In this document: positions 1-9,072 of the stretch, one piece after another | Layout: every line of letters begins with the position of its first letter | Position numbering within the stretch: position 1 is the stretch's first letter | Source: Cymbomonas tetramitiformis | Lineage: Eukaryota; Chlorophyta; Pyramimonadophyceae; Pyramimonadales; Pyramimonadaceae | NCBI GenBank assembly: GCA_001247695.2 | Contig: LGRX02035382.1 | Location: forward strand, 1-29,015 | DNA: 29,015 nucleotides | Direction of reading: 5' to 3' | The notes under the pieces: generated by a model | What the model saw: only the letters and a program-made list of their open reading frames with translations | The model's database searches: none | What the model was told of the DNA's origin: nothing | Made by a program: the position numbers and the translations under genes

Positions 1-482
1 CCCAGCAGTTGCAACAGCTCCAGCAGCTCCAGCAGCCCCAGCAGTTGCAACAGCTCCAGCAGCTCCAGCAGCCCTTGCAGCTCCAGCAGCTCCAGCAGCT
101 CCAGCAGCCCCAGCAGTTGCAACAGCTCCAGCAGCTCCAGCAGCCCCAGCAGTTGCAACAGCTCCAGCAGCCCCAGCAGCTCCAGCAGCTCCAGCAGCTC
201 CAGCAGTTGCAGCAGCTCCAGCAGCTCCAGCAGACCCAGCAGCTGCAACCCCTTCTGCTGCAAGCTCCCCAGACTTTGCAAATGCAGCAGTCCCAGCCCA
301 TGCTCCTTCAGCAACCACAGGCCCGACAGCTCCAACAGCTCCAGCAGCTCCAGCAGCTCCAACAGCTCCAGCAGCTCCAGCAACTCCAGCAACTCCAGCA
401 GACCCAGCCATTGAATACCTCGGACTTGGGTAGGGCCTCGGGCGTCTCCATAGAGGAGTTGCAGAATTTGAGCCACCTTTGA
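1..482 (+). CDS. 3' end of a Gln/Leu-rich low-complexity protein (partial)
   Basis: The reading frame is open to the left edge (codons start at position 3) and stops with TGA at 480-482, so the start lies outside the window. About 130 residues are degenerate Q-Q-L and Q-Q-P repeats coded by CAGCTCCAG-type units. A short non-repetitive tail of about 26 residues follows, beginning near TQPLNTSDLG and ending in EELQNLSHL. Such tracts occur in transcriptional coactivators and scaffold proteins, but no domain is visible and I assign no function. The mix of CAG, CAA, CTC and TTG codons argues for selection on protein rather than a pure microsatellite. The frame stays open despite expansion and ends in unique sequence, which is the main reason to call it coding. 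It could also be a translated minisatellite. Confidence 0.5.
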   Translation, partial: QQLQQLQQLQQPQQLQQLQQLQQPLQLQQLQQLQQPQQLQQLQQLQQPQQLQQLQQPQQLQQLQQLQQLQQLQQLQQTQQLQPLLLQAPQTLQMQQSQPMLLQQPQARQLQQLQQLQQLQQLQQLQQLQQLQQTQPLNTSDLGRASGVSIEELQNLSHL

Positions 483-577
483 ATTTGAGCACCCGCCACC
501 CGGCAACGGCTAGTGCCCCAACTCCGGCAACTGCAAATAATATGCGTATCATTAGGGCAAAGTAAAAGTATGTTGTA

Positions 578-1442
578 GTCAGTTTACAGACGAAATTAGC
601 CCCCCAACGCCCCGTGAATGTGACCCGATGTGAAATATCACTTCTCGATGCCTAGTAATAACTTCTAGATACTTCTCACAACTTCTAATAACTTCACCGT
701 ATCATTTGCATATCTCACGCGGCCACGAGACATGCATTTTCTGTTTTGCAGTCAGTTTACAGACGAAATTAGCTCCCCAACGCCCCGCGAATGTGACCCG
801 ATGTGAAATATCACTTCTCGATGCCTAGTAATAACTTCTAGATACTTCTCATAACTTCTAATGACTTCACCGTATCATTTGCATATCTCACGCGCCCACG
901 AGACATGCATTTTCTGTTTTGCAGTCAGTTTACAGACGAAATTAGCTCCCCAACGCCCCGCGAATGTGACCCGATGTGAAATATCACTTCTCGATGCCTA
1001 ATAATAACTTCTAGATACTTCTCACAACTTCTAATAACTTCACCGTATCATTTGCATATCTCACGCGCCCACGAGACATGCATTTTTTGTTTTGCAGTCA
1101 GTTTACAGACGAAATTAGCTCCCCAACGCCCCGCGAATGTGACCCGATGTGAAATATCACTTCTCGATGCCTAGTAATAACTTCTAGATACTTCTCACAA
1201 CTTCTAATAACTTCCCCGTATCATTTGCACATCTCACGCGCCCGCAAGATATGCAATTTCTGCTTTGCAGCCATTTTACAGACGAAATTAGCTCCCCAGC
1301 ACCCCGTGAATATGTCCCGATGTGAAATTTTGCTTCTCATTGCCTACGGATGACCTCTAAATACTTCTCACAACGTCTAATAACTTCCCCGTATCATTTG
1401 CATATCTCACGCGCCCGCAAGATATGCAATGTATGTACGGCA
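578..1442. repeat. 173-bp satellite, five tandem copies
   Basis: Copies begin at 578, 751, 924, 1097 and 1270, each exactly 173 bp apart. A unit runs from GTCAGTTTACAGACGAAATT to TTTGCA. The first four copies differ at only a few sites. The fifth is clearly more diverged (it begins GCCATTTTACAG), which is typical of an array edge. Each unit holds a run of related CTTCTAGATACTTCTCACAA / CTTCTAATAACTT pieces, so the monomer itself grew from shorter repeats. No ORF spans it. Unit length is close to one nucleosome, as in many centromeric or heterochromatic satellites. Confidence 0.93.
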
Positions 1443-1617
1443 GCCCGTCCGCGACCTGTAAGCAGCCCTGTGGCCACTACAATTATCAAAAATATAAAAT
1501 ATTGCCTCTAGATGATTTCTTTTAACCACTAAGTACTTCTTGAAACTTCTTGCGACTTCTAAATGTCATTTTCATCGATTATGCAATCCGGGCCCACCTA
1601 GCCGTGCTACATGCCTT
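1443..1617. other. Gene-free spacer between the satellite and the transposon-side repeats
   Basis: No coding frame is supported. A CACTACAATTATC string occurs at about 1475 and could be a CACTA-type terminus, but I found no matching inverted copy to the right, so it is not called as an element end. The stretch 1525-1560 repeats the ACTTCT words of the neighbouring satellite. Confidence 0.4.
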
Positions 1618-1990
1618 GGATACATACTGCGGACCTATTGCATACGTATTGAACATGAAAATTCAATATGCTGTATATATATTGCGGACATATTGCATAT
1701 GTATTGAAACGGTACATTTAGTATGTTGGATACATACTGCGGACCTATTGCATACGTATTGAACATGAAAATTCAATATGCTGTATATATATTGCGGACA
1801 TATTGCATATGTATTGAAACGGAACATTCAGTATGTTGGATACATACTGCGGACCTATTGCATACGTATTGAACATGCAAATTCAATATGCTGTATATAT
1901 ACTGTGGACATATTGCATATGTATTGAAATAAAAGTTGCCTATATTGGATATATACTGAAGACCTATTGCATGCATATTGCACAGACATA
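1618..1990. repeat. 110-bp tandem repeat (dimer of 55-bp monomers) on the left of the transposase
   Basis: GGATACATACTGCGGACC starts at 1618, 1728 and 1838, giving a 110-bp period, and a degenerate fourth copy follows from about 1948. Each 110-bp unit consists of two related 55-bp halves, both carrying CGGAC-MTATTGCATAYGTATTGAA. This core is nearly palindromic (CAATAYGTATTG-like). Short palindromic repeats flanking a Tnp2-type transposase fit the subterminal binding sites of CACTA elements. The short frames through it are repeat artefacts. Confidence 0.85.
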
Positions 1991-2130
1991 TTCAACATGC
2001 TGCAAGTATGCTGTGGACCTATTGCATATGTCAACGAGAGGCATATTGAACACAATTAATATTGAATACAATTACAAATTGTCAAATTTGTTTCACAAAT
2101 GCTCCCCCTGCCGTACGTAGGCTACGTCCA

Positions 2131-2281
2131 CTACAAGGTTTTTATTTTTGTTCTTCCCTCGCGCATGAAGGCCTTCTGCAAGAGGAGGGACGCCTCCGAG
2201 CCGGGATTCCCCACTCGGTGGCTAGCGTCCATCCCTTCCGGGAGGCGCTTGTCCACCTCCTTCATGATGTAGGAGATGGCG
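2131..2281 (-). pseudogene. Orphan terminal exon fragment on the minus strand
   Basis: Read on the minus strand, a splice-acceptor-like TGTCCGCAG (2282-2290) is followed by an open frame with protein-like composition: SYIMKEVDKRLPEG, then DASHRVGNPGSEASLLLQKA, ending with TAG at 2131-2133. The plus strand here gives only proline/arginine-rich shadow frames. Any upstream exon of this minus-strand gene would have to lie across the transposase, which is coded on the other strand. The piece therefore looks like a relic moved or inverted by rearrangement. I do not recognise the family. It may instead belong to a second gene of the transposon. Confidence 0.45.
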
Positions 2282-2455
2282 CTGCGGACATATGCATATA
2301 AGAGCCCAGCACGCGTCTATGATCCCAATGCTTGTGATAGGATCTGCAAAGGGCATATCTGCAATACACTTAACGTATGTCTTTGACATATTGCAGATGT
2401 ACACATACAGTTGTATGTATACCGCGGTGAGTTGTATTTTGTCCGGAGTGTGCAG

Positions 2456-5400
2456 ACGGAGATGCGTGGAAAGAGAAGAAGGCGCGGTACCCAGAGTTTT
2501 TCCAGGAGTTGCGGAATATAATCATCCTGTTCTGCGCGGATGGGGCTTCCGTATGGAAAAACAAGGCGGGCGTGTTTCCCATGTATTTCCGAATCTTGAA
2601 CTTGCCGCCGGAGATACGCTCCAAGTACGAGTACCTTGAGGTCTACGGTATTCTTAATGGCAGCCATCCCGCCGATACGACTCTTTTGTACGACAAGCTG
2701 GTCGACGAGTTGGAGGAGTTGTGGGAGACGGGCTGCGGAGTTTGGGACGCCTTTTCCGAGAAGTATGTTCGTGTACGGTGCATGCTACTCGGGGTGATCA
2801 TGGATTACAAAGGCTTGGTCGATGCCGGGAAGCGAATGGATGTAAACGCCTACAAGTGTTGCATGTTGTGCCGTACGAAAGGATGTCACAGTCCAGCGCT
2901 GGGAAGAATCTTCTACGCATTCTTCAAGCAACATCCTCCTGGTACGCTCTCATCGCTATGCCACCCAGTTTGATTGTTTGCAGCATGTTTGCAACATGCA
3001 TCAACATGCCTGCAACATACCACAGATATGTTGTATTACTTGTGCACGTGCCATGCAGGGCCGCCGGAGAACTACACGCATGAGTTTGTCAAGCGAATGG
3101 GCGAAATACACGAGGCACTTTCCAAATCAGGTTGGTCGAAAGCGGACATGGCGGAACGTTTCTCGGCCACCGGATTCAAGTTGCCCGCCGCATTCGCAAG
3201 GTTGTCGTACTTTAATTTGGCGTTGGATTGGCTCTATGATCCTATGCACGAAATCATGAACTTGGGAAACAGGCTTGCAACAACGCTGCTTGGGCTGGAT
3301 TTCAACGAGGCCGCGCGCAACTTTGCCGAGGAGGAGGGCCTGCACCCAGAATGGGGGCAAACGGAGTGGGTGCAGAATTCGAAAGGTGAGTTTTGTATTA
3401 GTGCAACATTTCTGTAATTGTGTTCAATATGTCATACACGTGTTGACGGTATACGGCAACACGGACAGGGGAACCGCATGAGGTGTACAAAATGACAAAC
3501 GGTCCATGGGGGATCCCACCGCGTCCGAAGGCTTCGACCACCTTACGTTCTCGGGAAACAGCACTCGCCTTCTTGAAGGAGTTGCGGGGAGTCACCCGGT
3601 GGGGCGATGGGCATAAGCATTTGTTGCGCACCTCAACCGCCTCCAACGGCGCAAAATACGCAAAGCACCTCAAGGCGCATGCGGCTTTGAAGGCTTTCGA
3701 GTCCAAGTTGTTGGCGGTATTGTCCTCTTGGCCTCGCGATGATGGTGAAGTCGACAATGCGCTGCAGGACATTGTGTCCAAACTGACTATCATCATACGG
3801 GAATGCACTGCGCATTCCATAGAACCTCGGGTACGTATTCAATGTTGGTGTGATATGAGTTCCACATGTCACAGGTATGTTGAATATATGTTACAAACGT
3901 ATTGATTCGTACGTGCAGGATATGGAGTATTTGAGAGAGCAGACCAGACTTTTCTTTGAGGACTTGGAAGCGAATGGTCCTCCACAGTGGCTTGCAATCA
4001 ACACCCATAAAATCTGGCACTGGGCCGATCTGCTCCTGCGATTCGGACCTGTGCGTGAATGGTGGATGTATGCCTTCGAGTCCATGAATGGCAAGCTAGC
4101 TAGGTGGGTGAAGAACAATGCGTTCCCCGTGGCAAGCATCATGAACGGCTATCTAAGGTTGAAAACCTTGCGCTCCCTACGAGGCATCCTGACCATGCTC
4201 TTGAACCGAGAAAGAGCTACTGCCGGCCGTGTCCCGCGGGCTTTGATGGCGGGCCCCGCTCCCGGCATCGTGGTCACTACCTTCGGGGACAAGGGCAAGC
4301 CATTGGAGCTAACGTCCTTGGAGATTGACCAACTGACCCGCTGGATGCGAGCGAGTATTCCCGCTTACCGAAAGCTTTTTCAACAACATGCGAGTACGAC
4401 CTGTTCCGGCGGAGGTGCAACCTGCAAGCTCGCACGCATGTACTATCTGTAGTATACCTGCAACATATTGTCAACTTGTTTCTGTATGTTTATCATATAT
4501 TGTAAGTATACTAAGAATATGTTGTCATCACAGGGAGAATGCCGCGCGCTCTAAACATGCAAATAGGTACCGACAAGAGGTGGGTGGCGTGCCCGCGATC
4601 GCGTTCGGTCCATTGGAGGACCCTGAAGGATGGCTTGGTCGTCAATACACGGCTTACGAGAAGTCGCTCATGATGGGTCCCGAACCCATGTGTTCCAAGT
4701 ACAACAAGGTGAACATCGGCGGTGTCTTCTATCGCACTAGAGACGGGGACAAAGGGAAAGTGACAACCCAGTGTTTCGTCCGCGCATCCTTCCCCAAGAA
4801 TGATGCCGATGCCGATGACGAGTGGGAGGACAGGTACGACCTCAACCACCAGTTTGCATGCTTCTTTGCCTTTTCGTATATCTCTGCAACATATATGCAA
4901 TACGTCCCCAACATATTGAGGATATGTTGTACGTATATTACAAAAACATTGAACATTTCGTGCGCAGGTATGGTATCATCAACGCCATTCTGCGGGTTAG
5001 CATTGGCGGTGTGCTCTACACTTTTTTAAAGTGTGATTGGCTACCCGTGCCCACGGAAGCTCAGATCGCAAGCTTCAAGCTGAAGAACTCCATCCTCGGC
5101 GTGGACAAGGTGTCCAAGGCTTACTACACCTTCAACCCATGGGACACCTCCAAGTACACTATGGACAACCGAGAGCCCTACCTACTGGCCAATCAAGTCC
5201 AAGCGCAAGTAGTGATAGTCAAACACCCCTGCATGGATTCAGCGGTGATACTTGATACGAGCGACCGCAATATGGAGAAACTTGCACTCGTTGATAGGCC
5301 CGTAGGTAGTGATGGTCACTTTGACACATGCGGGAAGTGTAGAGTCGGTGGCGAGTTCCTTCTGTGTGAGAGGGCAGGCTGCAAAGAGGCTATGCACGTG

Positions 5401-5466
5401 CGATGCGCAGGGCTCACCGACATCCCCACTGGAATGTGGTACTGCAGAAAGTGTGATGACGCATAG
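2456..5466 (+). CDS. Tnp2/DUF4218 CACTA-type transposase with C-terminal PHD finger (5' end unresolved)
   Basis: Six exons read as one protein: 2456-2941, 3059-3385, 3469-3830, 3919-4439, 4534-4833 and 4968-5466 (TAG). All five introns are GT-AG (117, 83, 88, 94 and 134 bp) with consistent phases, giving at least 830 residues. The start codon was not found: 2455 looks like an acceptor (TGTGCAG), so at least one upstream exon is missing or unrecognised. The first exon has the Tnp2 signature ILFCADGASVWKNK and ends with the CxxC-containing YKCCMLC. The fourth exon has the DUF4218-like segment HKIWHWADLLLRFGPVREWW...YAFESMNGKLARWVKNN. The last exon ends in a Cys4-His-Cys3-type PHD finger (CGKCRVGGEFLLCERAGC, then MHVRCAG and MWYCRKC). 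Tnp2 proteins cut and paste CACTA/EnSpm elements; the PHD finger suggests chromatin reading (inference). No internal stop or frameshift is seen in the exons. Confidence 0.82.
2942..3058 (+). other. Transposase intron 1, carrying palindromic AT-rich motif copies
   Basis: Donor GTACGCTC, acceptor CATGCAG, phase 1. It contains TTTGCAACATGCA, CCTGCAACATACC and ATATGTTGTATT. These are the same CAACAT/ATGTTG words that recur in the other four introns and in the flanking tandem repeats. Confidence 0.8.
4440..4533 (+). other. Transposase intron 4 (donor chosen by phase)
   Basis: Acceptor ATCACAG at 4533 leaves one base before GAG, so the donor must leave two bases. GTACTATC at 4440 is the only nearby GT that does, and it gives ATG-GAG across the join. 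GT at 4394 and 4415 are in the wrong phase. The intron holds CCTGCAACATATTG and GAATATGTTGTC. Confidence 0.7.
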
Positions 5467-5607
5467 TAGTGCCTCTGTACACATTTGATATACCTGTAAT
5501 ATACCAGATACGTATTGCGGACATATTGTAAGTATTATGCAATATGTGAGCAGCAGGGGGGTCTTACCCCTTTACCCCATGCAGTCATGTGTTGCATAAT
5601 TCACTCT

Positions 5608-5930
5608 GATTGTAGACATATTGCACATGTACTAAAGATATTCTGCATGAGGGAATGTTTCAATATGTGTTCAACACATATATTGCAAACGTGTTGAATG
5701 ATTCATCTGATTGTAGACATATTGCACATGTACTAAAGATATTCTGCATGAGGGAATGTTTCAATATGTGTTCAACACATATATTGCAAACGTGTTGAAT
5801 GATTCATCTGATTGTAGACATATTGCACATGTATTGAACGATTCCTTATGCGTGAATGTTTCAACATGTGTTCAACACATGTTCAATACGTGTGTTGCAG
5901 GCGGTTGCAGACATATTGAACACCCCTCCA
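5608..5930. repeat. 101-bp tandem repeat on the right of the transposase
   Basis: GATTGTAGACATATTGCACA starts at 5608, 5709 and 5810, a 101-bp period, with the third copy diverging after about 30 bp. Each unit carries TTTCAATATGTGTTCAACAC and TATTGCAAACGTGTTGAATG, variants of the short palindromic words seen at 1618-1990. More copies (CCAATATGCC twice, then CAATACGTGTTCAACACGTG) occur at 6200-6250, inside the 3' part of the minus-strand companion gene. Best read as subterminal transposon repeats. Confidence 0.82.
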
Positions 5931-6141
5931 ATCGTTTTGCCTTATTTCAATACATCGGGGCCCCAATTCAAAAAGCCCCCCAGAACCGACTTCTGCGATA
6001 CGCGTCCAAATGCCGTGAAAACTTGTCCCCATAACGCTAGACCCTTCCTTAGATGATACCAAGTGCTAGTGGGTGAGTCTGACACCATTTGGGTGCCCAT
6101 GCTAGCATACTCATTTTCGCTGTGTCCAGGCTGATCGCGGT

Positions 6142-7193
6142 TCAATAGTTTGGCCAATATGTTACACGTGTATTGGAATGTCCAGATATTAGCATACCGT
6201 CTTCAATATGCCTCCAATATGCCTCCAATACGTGTTCAACACGTGTATTGAACCCGTCTAGAAACGTAGGGGGTGTCGTGTCCGGCGCTCTGGCAAGCGC
6301 TCTGCGAAACTGGTCCCACTTTTCATTGGCCTTCACCACGACCGACCACTGACGAACCGAATCCCGGAAGAATTCGTGACCGATCTCGTGAGAGGGAAGC
6401 TTGACCAGGTCCTCCATGGGCACGTTGTCAACGTTGGCGTTGCCCAGCAGTTTGGCGAGATTGGGCAGCGTGCGGTACTTCATGACCGTCCGGATGACGT
6501 TGACCAAGCGGTTTTGCTGCTCGGCCTTGTCCTCGCAATTGAAGAAGCGGAACAGGAGCTCGGTCCAGGTCCAGTGGGTATCATTCTCTTGTTTCGCCTC
6601 ATCAACTCTCTGGAGCCCTCGTTCGACGTGAAGGTTGTACTTCTCCGACTCGCTGTTCGAGAAAAAGCCAGATTTGACGCGGGCCGTTTCGTCCAGAAAG
6701 CATAGTTGCTCCCAAATCTTTATCATGCCCAACTCCCGGAATTGTTGCGACCCCGCCATCCACTGGTTCTCTTTCATCGCTTCGCCCCATATAACCGTAG
6801 AAATATGTATCATGATGGTAAAGAGAGCAGAGAAAGTGGCGCCGAAGAGCTGTTCGTTGGCCTCCTTGTCTTCGTACTGCCGTTCCATGAGCGTGTCAGC
6901 CCTAGCCGGCTTTCTCTCTCCCTGAGTGCGGGGTGCGGGGAAGCGTCTGCGCTTAGCCTGTCGGTTGTATTCATGATCAGGCCCGGAACAACCACCGTGG
7001 CTGTGTGCGTCAAGACCTCGTGAATCTTGATCTGCCCCGGCACGACGAACCCACACTCTATGCAGACGTACTCGTCCTCCTTCGTTGTCACGTAGGAGGA
7101 TTCGGAGTTCTCGCAGTTGCAGGGAACATTAGTGCCGTTGGAAGCATTCATCGGTATCAATCGGGTTGGTATGGCTTCCATGCTTTCTGCCAT
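6142..7193 (-). CDS. Unknown protein with N-terminal Cys/His motif, convergent to the transposase
   Basis: The frame from ATG at 7191-7193 reads MAESMEAIPTRLIPMNAS, then a Cys/His-rich stretch with YVCIECGFVVPGQIKIHEVL, resembling a short zinc finger. A second frame (open from 7056 to TAA at 6142-6144) carries a basic stretch AKRRRFPAPRTQGERK, then a long acidic/helical body including TLMERQYEDKEANEQLFG and LPSHEIGHEFFRDSVRQW. The two frames would join through a short GT-AG intron (6958-7016, 59 nt) or through a single-base frameshift. The intron would remove the second His of the finger, so the frameshift is a real alternative. The last 35 residues run through transposon repeat motifs and may be intron or UTR. 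CACTA elements often carry a second DNA-binding gene beside the transposase; that role is inference. No family recognised. Confidence 0.55.
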
Positions 7194-7387
7194 TCGCCGT
7201 GGGTAAAAAGTTTTTCGCGAGGTGGGTGTGGTGCTCGGGTCGGGAGAAATAATGAATCCAAGGAAGAATGCGAGTGGTATTTATAGGCACCACTTGGTTC
7301 GTCAGCGAAGGTTCGATCGACGTCGAGGGTTCGATCCAACGATCGAGATTCGATCCAACGAAGGAGATTCGTTCCCGAAATCGGAGG

Positions 7388-7660
7388 TCGAATATCGCGC
7401 ACGCGGATATCGATATCGCGCACGCGGACATCGAATATCGCGCACGCGGACATCGAATTTCGCGCACGCGGACATCGAATTTCGCGCACGCGGATATCGA
7501 TATCGCGCACGCTGACATCGAATATCGCGCACGCGGACATCGAATATCGCGCACGCGGACATCGAATATCGCGCACGCGGACATCGAATTTCGCGTGCGG
7601 ACATCGAATTTCGCGTGCGGATATCGAATTTCGCGTGCGGACATCGAATATCGCACGCGC
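7388..7660. repeat. 22-bp minisatellite (CGCGCACGCGGACATCGAAT)
   Basis: About a dozen direct copies of a 21-22 bp unit, alternating CGCACGCGGACATCGAATAT, ...GAATTT and ...GATATCGATAT variants, with a shorter form (TTTCGCGTGCGGACATCGAA) at the right end. There are no unique spacers, so it is not a CRISPR array. Because 22 is not a multiple of 3, all frames stay open and give repetitive Arg/Ser/Cys-rich readings. It lies 195-470 bp upstream of the minus-strand ATG at 7193. The adjacent 7310-7375 holds looser repeats of GGTTCGATCCAACGA. Confidence 0.85.
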
Positions 7661-8343
7661 GAAGAGTGTGCGGAAGCCGACATGTGTCACCATCCGCCCC
7701 GGCTGGGCGCCTCATCGGATGTACACCGACGGCAGATGCGATCCGGTGTCGAGGTGCCGTGGTACCGCCAAAATCGCTGGACACATCGGAAAGCTTCGAT
7801 GCATCGATCGAACTTCCTCGCGTTCATCCGTGTCTCCGCAAGATAGATAGACAAGCTCGTCAATTCGTACGTCACTTTCAGCAGCAGCAGCAAAATTTGG
7901 CCACCAGGCGCATTCCCATCATCCTTTCCATTTCCCCCCTTTTTCGTTCCGTTTCTTTTGCCTTTTCCTTTCTCTTTCCTTTTTTCTTTTTCCGCTTTTT
8001 CGTACATCTCATGCATACAGTGGCCAGCGCTCTGCGAAAGATCGTTCGAGGCGAAAAATGTTGTAGAATCCCTACGGACATGGCCTGGCAGCTGCCCGTG
8101 GGTGTCCTCGGAGCTTCACGCGCGCGAGTCCGTGACGGACACATTCTCAGGTGACGCCGTCCCATGCTGATTGTTTTTGTAAAACCTCCACCGTCGGCAT
8201 GCCCGCCGCAAAGATGCGTTCGCGGCCGCGAAAGAGTGCACTGGAACTCTGGTTGGAAGTGGATGGACCGAATCGGTGGTTGAGGTTCCGTTCCGTGTTC
8301 GGTGTTTTGGGTGCACTGACTCTTGCGCGCAGCCTTCAAGAAA
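7661..8343. other. No supported gene; contains a long pyrimidine tract
   Basis: Several short frames exist on both strands, but none has recognisable domains. Positions 7918-8006 are almost entirely C/T on the plus strand (A/G on the minus), a possible triplex or nucleosome-excluding tract. A short frame near 8190-8351 reads moderately protein-like (ALELWLEVDGPNRWLRF) but has no clear start or homology that I recognise. Confidence 0.4.
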
Positions 8344-8698
8344 TACAGTAATCACTCACCTTTAAGAAAACCCGCCGATAAGAAACCAGCCAGCTTTTCA
8401 GGGGGGGGGGTACGCAAGTTGGTGAGAATCGCTGACTGGTTTTTTTGAGCTATGAAATAGTCGAAAATAAGAAATATGGGTGCTGGCGCCGCAGGCGGAA
8501 AATTTTGAAAATGTCGCCTTTTTAAGGGTTTATCATTGGACTTTTAAGAAAATTGCTGGCTGATTGAAAGAAAATACTTGCTAATTCTTACCGATTCCAT
8601 AGGACAGCTATTTGGCGAGGGGAGGGGGTACGCAAGTTGATGAAATTAGCTGGCTGACCCCAAATCTCCGGTTTTCTTAAAGGTAAGTGATTACTGTA
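8344..8698. mobile_element. 355-bp MITE with TA target site and 27-bp terminal inverted repeats
   Basis: The left end TACAGTAATCACTCACCTTT (8344 onward, continuing to 8372) is matched in inverse orientation by 8670-8698, with one mismatch over 29 bp including the TA. The termini read TA-CAGTAATCAC...GTGATTACTG-TA, the layout of Tc1/mariner-type non-autonomous elements. Inside, GGGGTACGCAAGTTGRTGA occurs near both ends (about 8405 and 8625) as a direct repeat. No ORF is present, so movement would need a transposase supplied elsewhere. Confidence 0.85.
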
Positions 8699-9025
8699 GG
8701 AAGTCTTCGAAGAACTTGCAAGGTGATTGTCCATCCGCCCATCCGTGTGTCGGTCTCGCCCGATTCTCCCTTAGCGTCGAGTCTTCCGAGCGCAGTCCGC
8801 GCGCGGGAAATCCCTCCAAGGTTGAGGTCGCGGTCGCAAAACCGAGAGACGATCGCACCGTGCACCAGCGAGCGGACTTTGGATCGAGTCGCGGATTTCC
8901 GCAACGTCTCGAATCACAGATGAGCCTGGCGGCTCGTGAATGGTGACGACCCTTTCCAAAGCCGCGCCAGAAAAGTAGTCGGACCGAGGTGACGCCGGCC
9001 ATCGGTTGGTGGCTACTGCCCCGCA
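8699..9025. other. No supported gene
   Basis: GC-rich, with short overlapping frames on both strands. None is long enough or protein-like enough to call, and no repeat structure was found. Confidence 0.35.
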
Positions 9026-9072
9026 GTCCTTGTGGTAGGACCAAATCGACGATTTGGTCCTACCACGAGGAC
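9026..9072. repeat. 47-bp near-perfect palindrome
   Basis: Arm GTCCTTGTGGTAGGACCAAA... (9026-9048) and its inverse (9050-9072) are 23 bp each around a single central base, with one mismatch. The outer half is the GGTCCTTGTGGTAGGACC hairpin found again at 10423-10446 and 10627-10644. Confidence 0.9.

Noticed and set aside
1475..2140. CACTAC strings (about 1475 and 2128) as the left terminus of the CACTA-like element
   Set aside because: No matching inverted end was found to the right; the TAGTG words at 5466 and 6066 do not match beyond five bases. The element limits are left open.
2062..2301. Plus-strand frame over 2062-2301 as the transposase 5' exon
   Set aside because: It reads as low-quality Pro/Arg/Leu sequence, while the minus strand over the same bases is clearly more protein-like and has an acceptor.
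4394..4533. Alternative intron 4 donors at 4394 or 4415 in the transposase
   Set aside because: Both leave one base, while the acceptor at 4533 needs two. Only 4440 keeps the frame.
7388..7660. CRISPR-like appearance of regularly spaced short repeats
   Set aside because: The units are directly adjacent with no unique spacers, and the surroundings are eukaryotic. It is a minisatellite.
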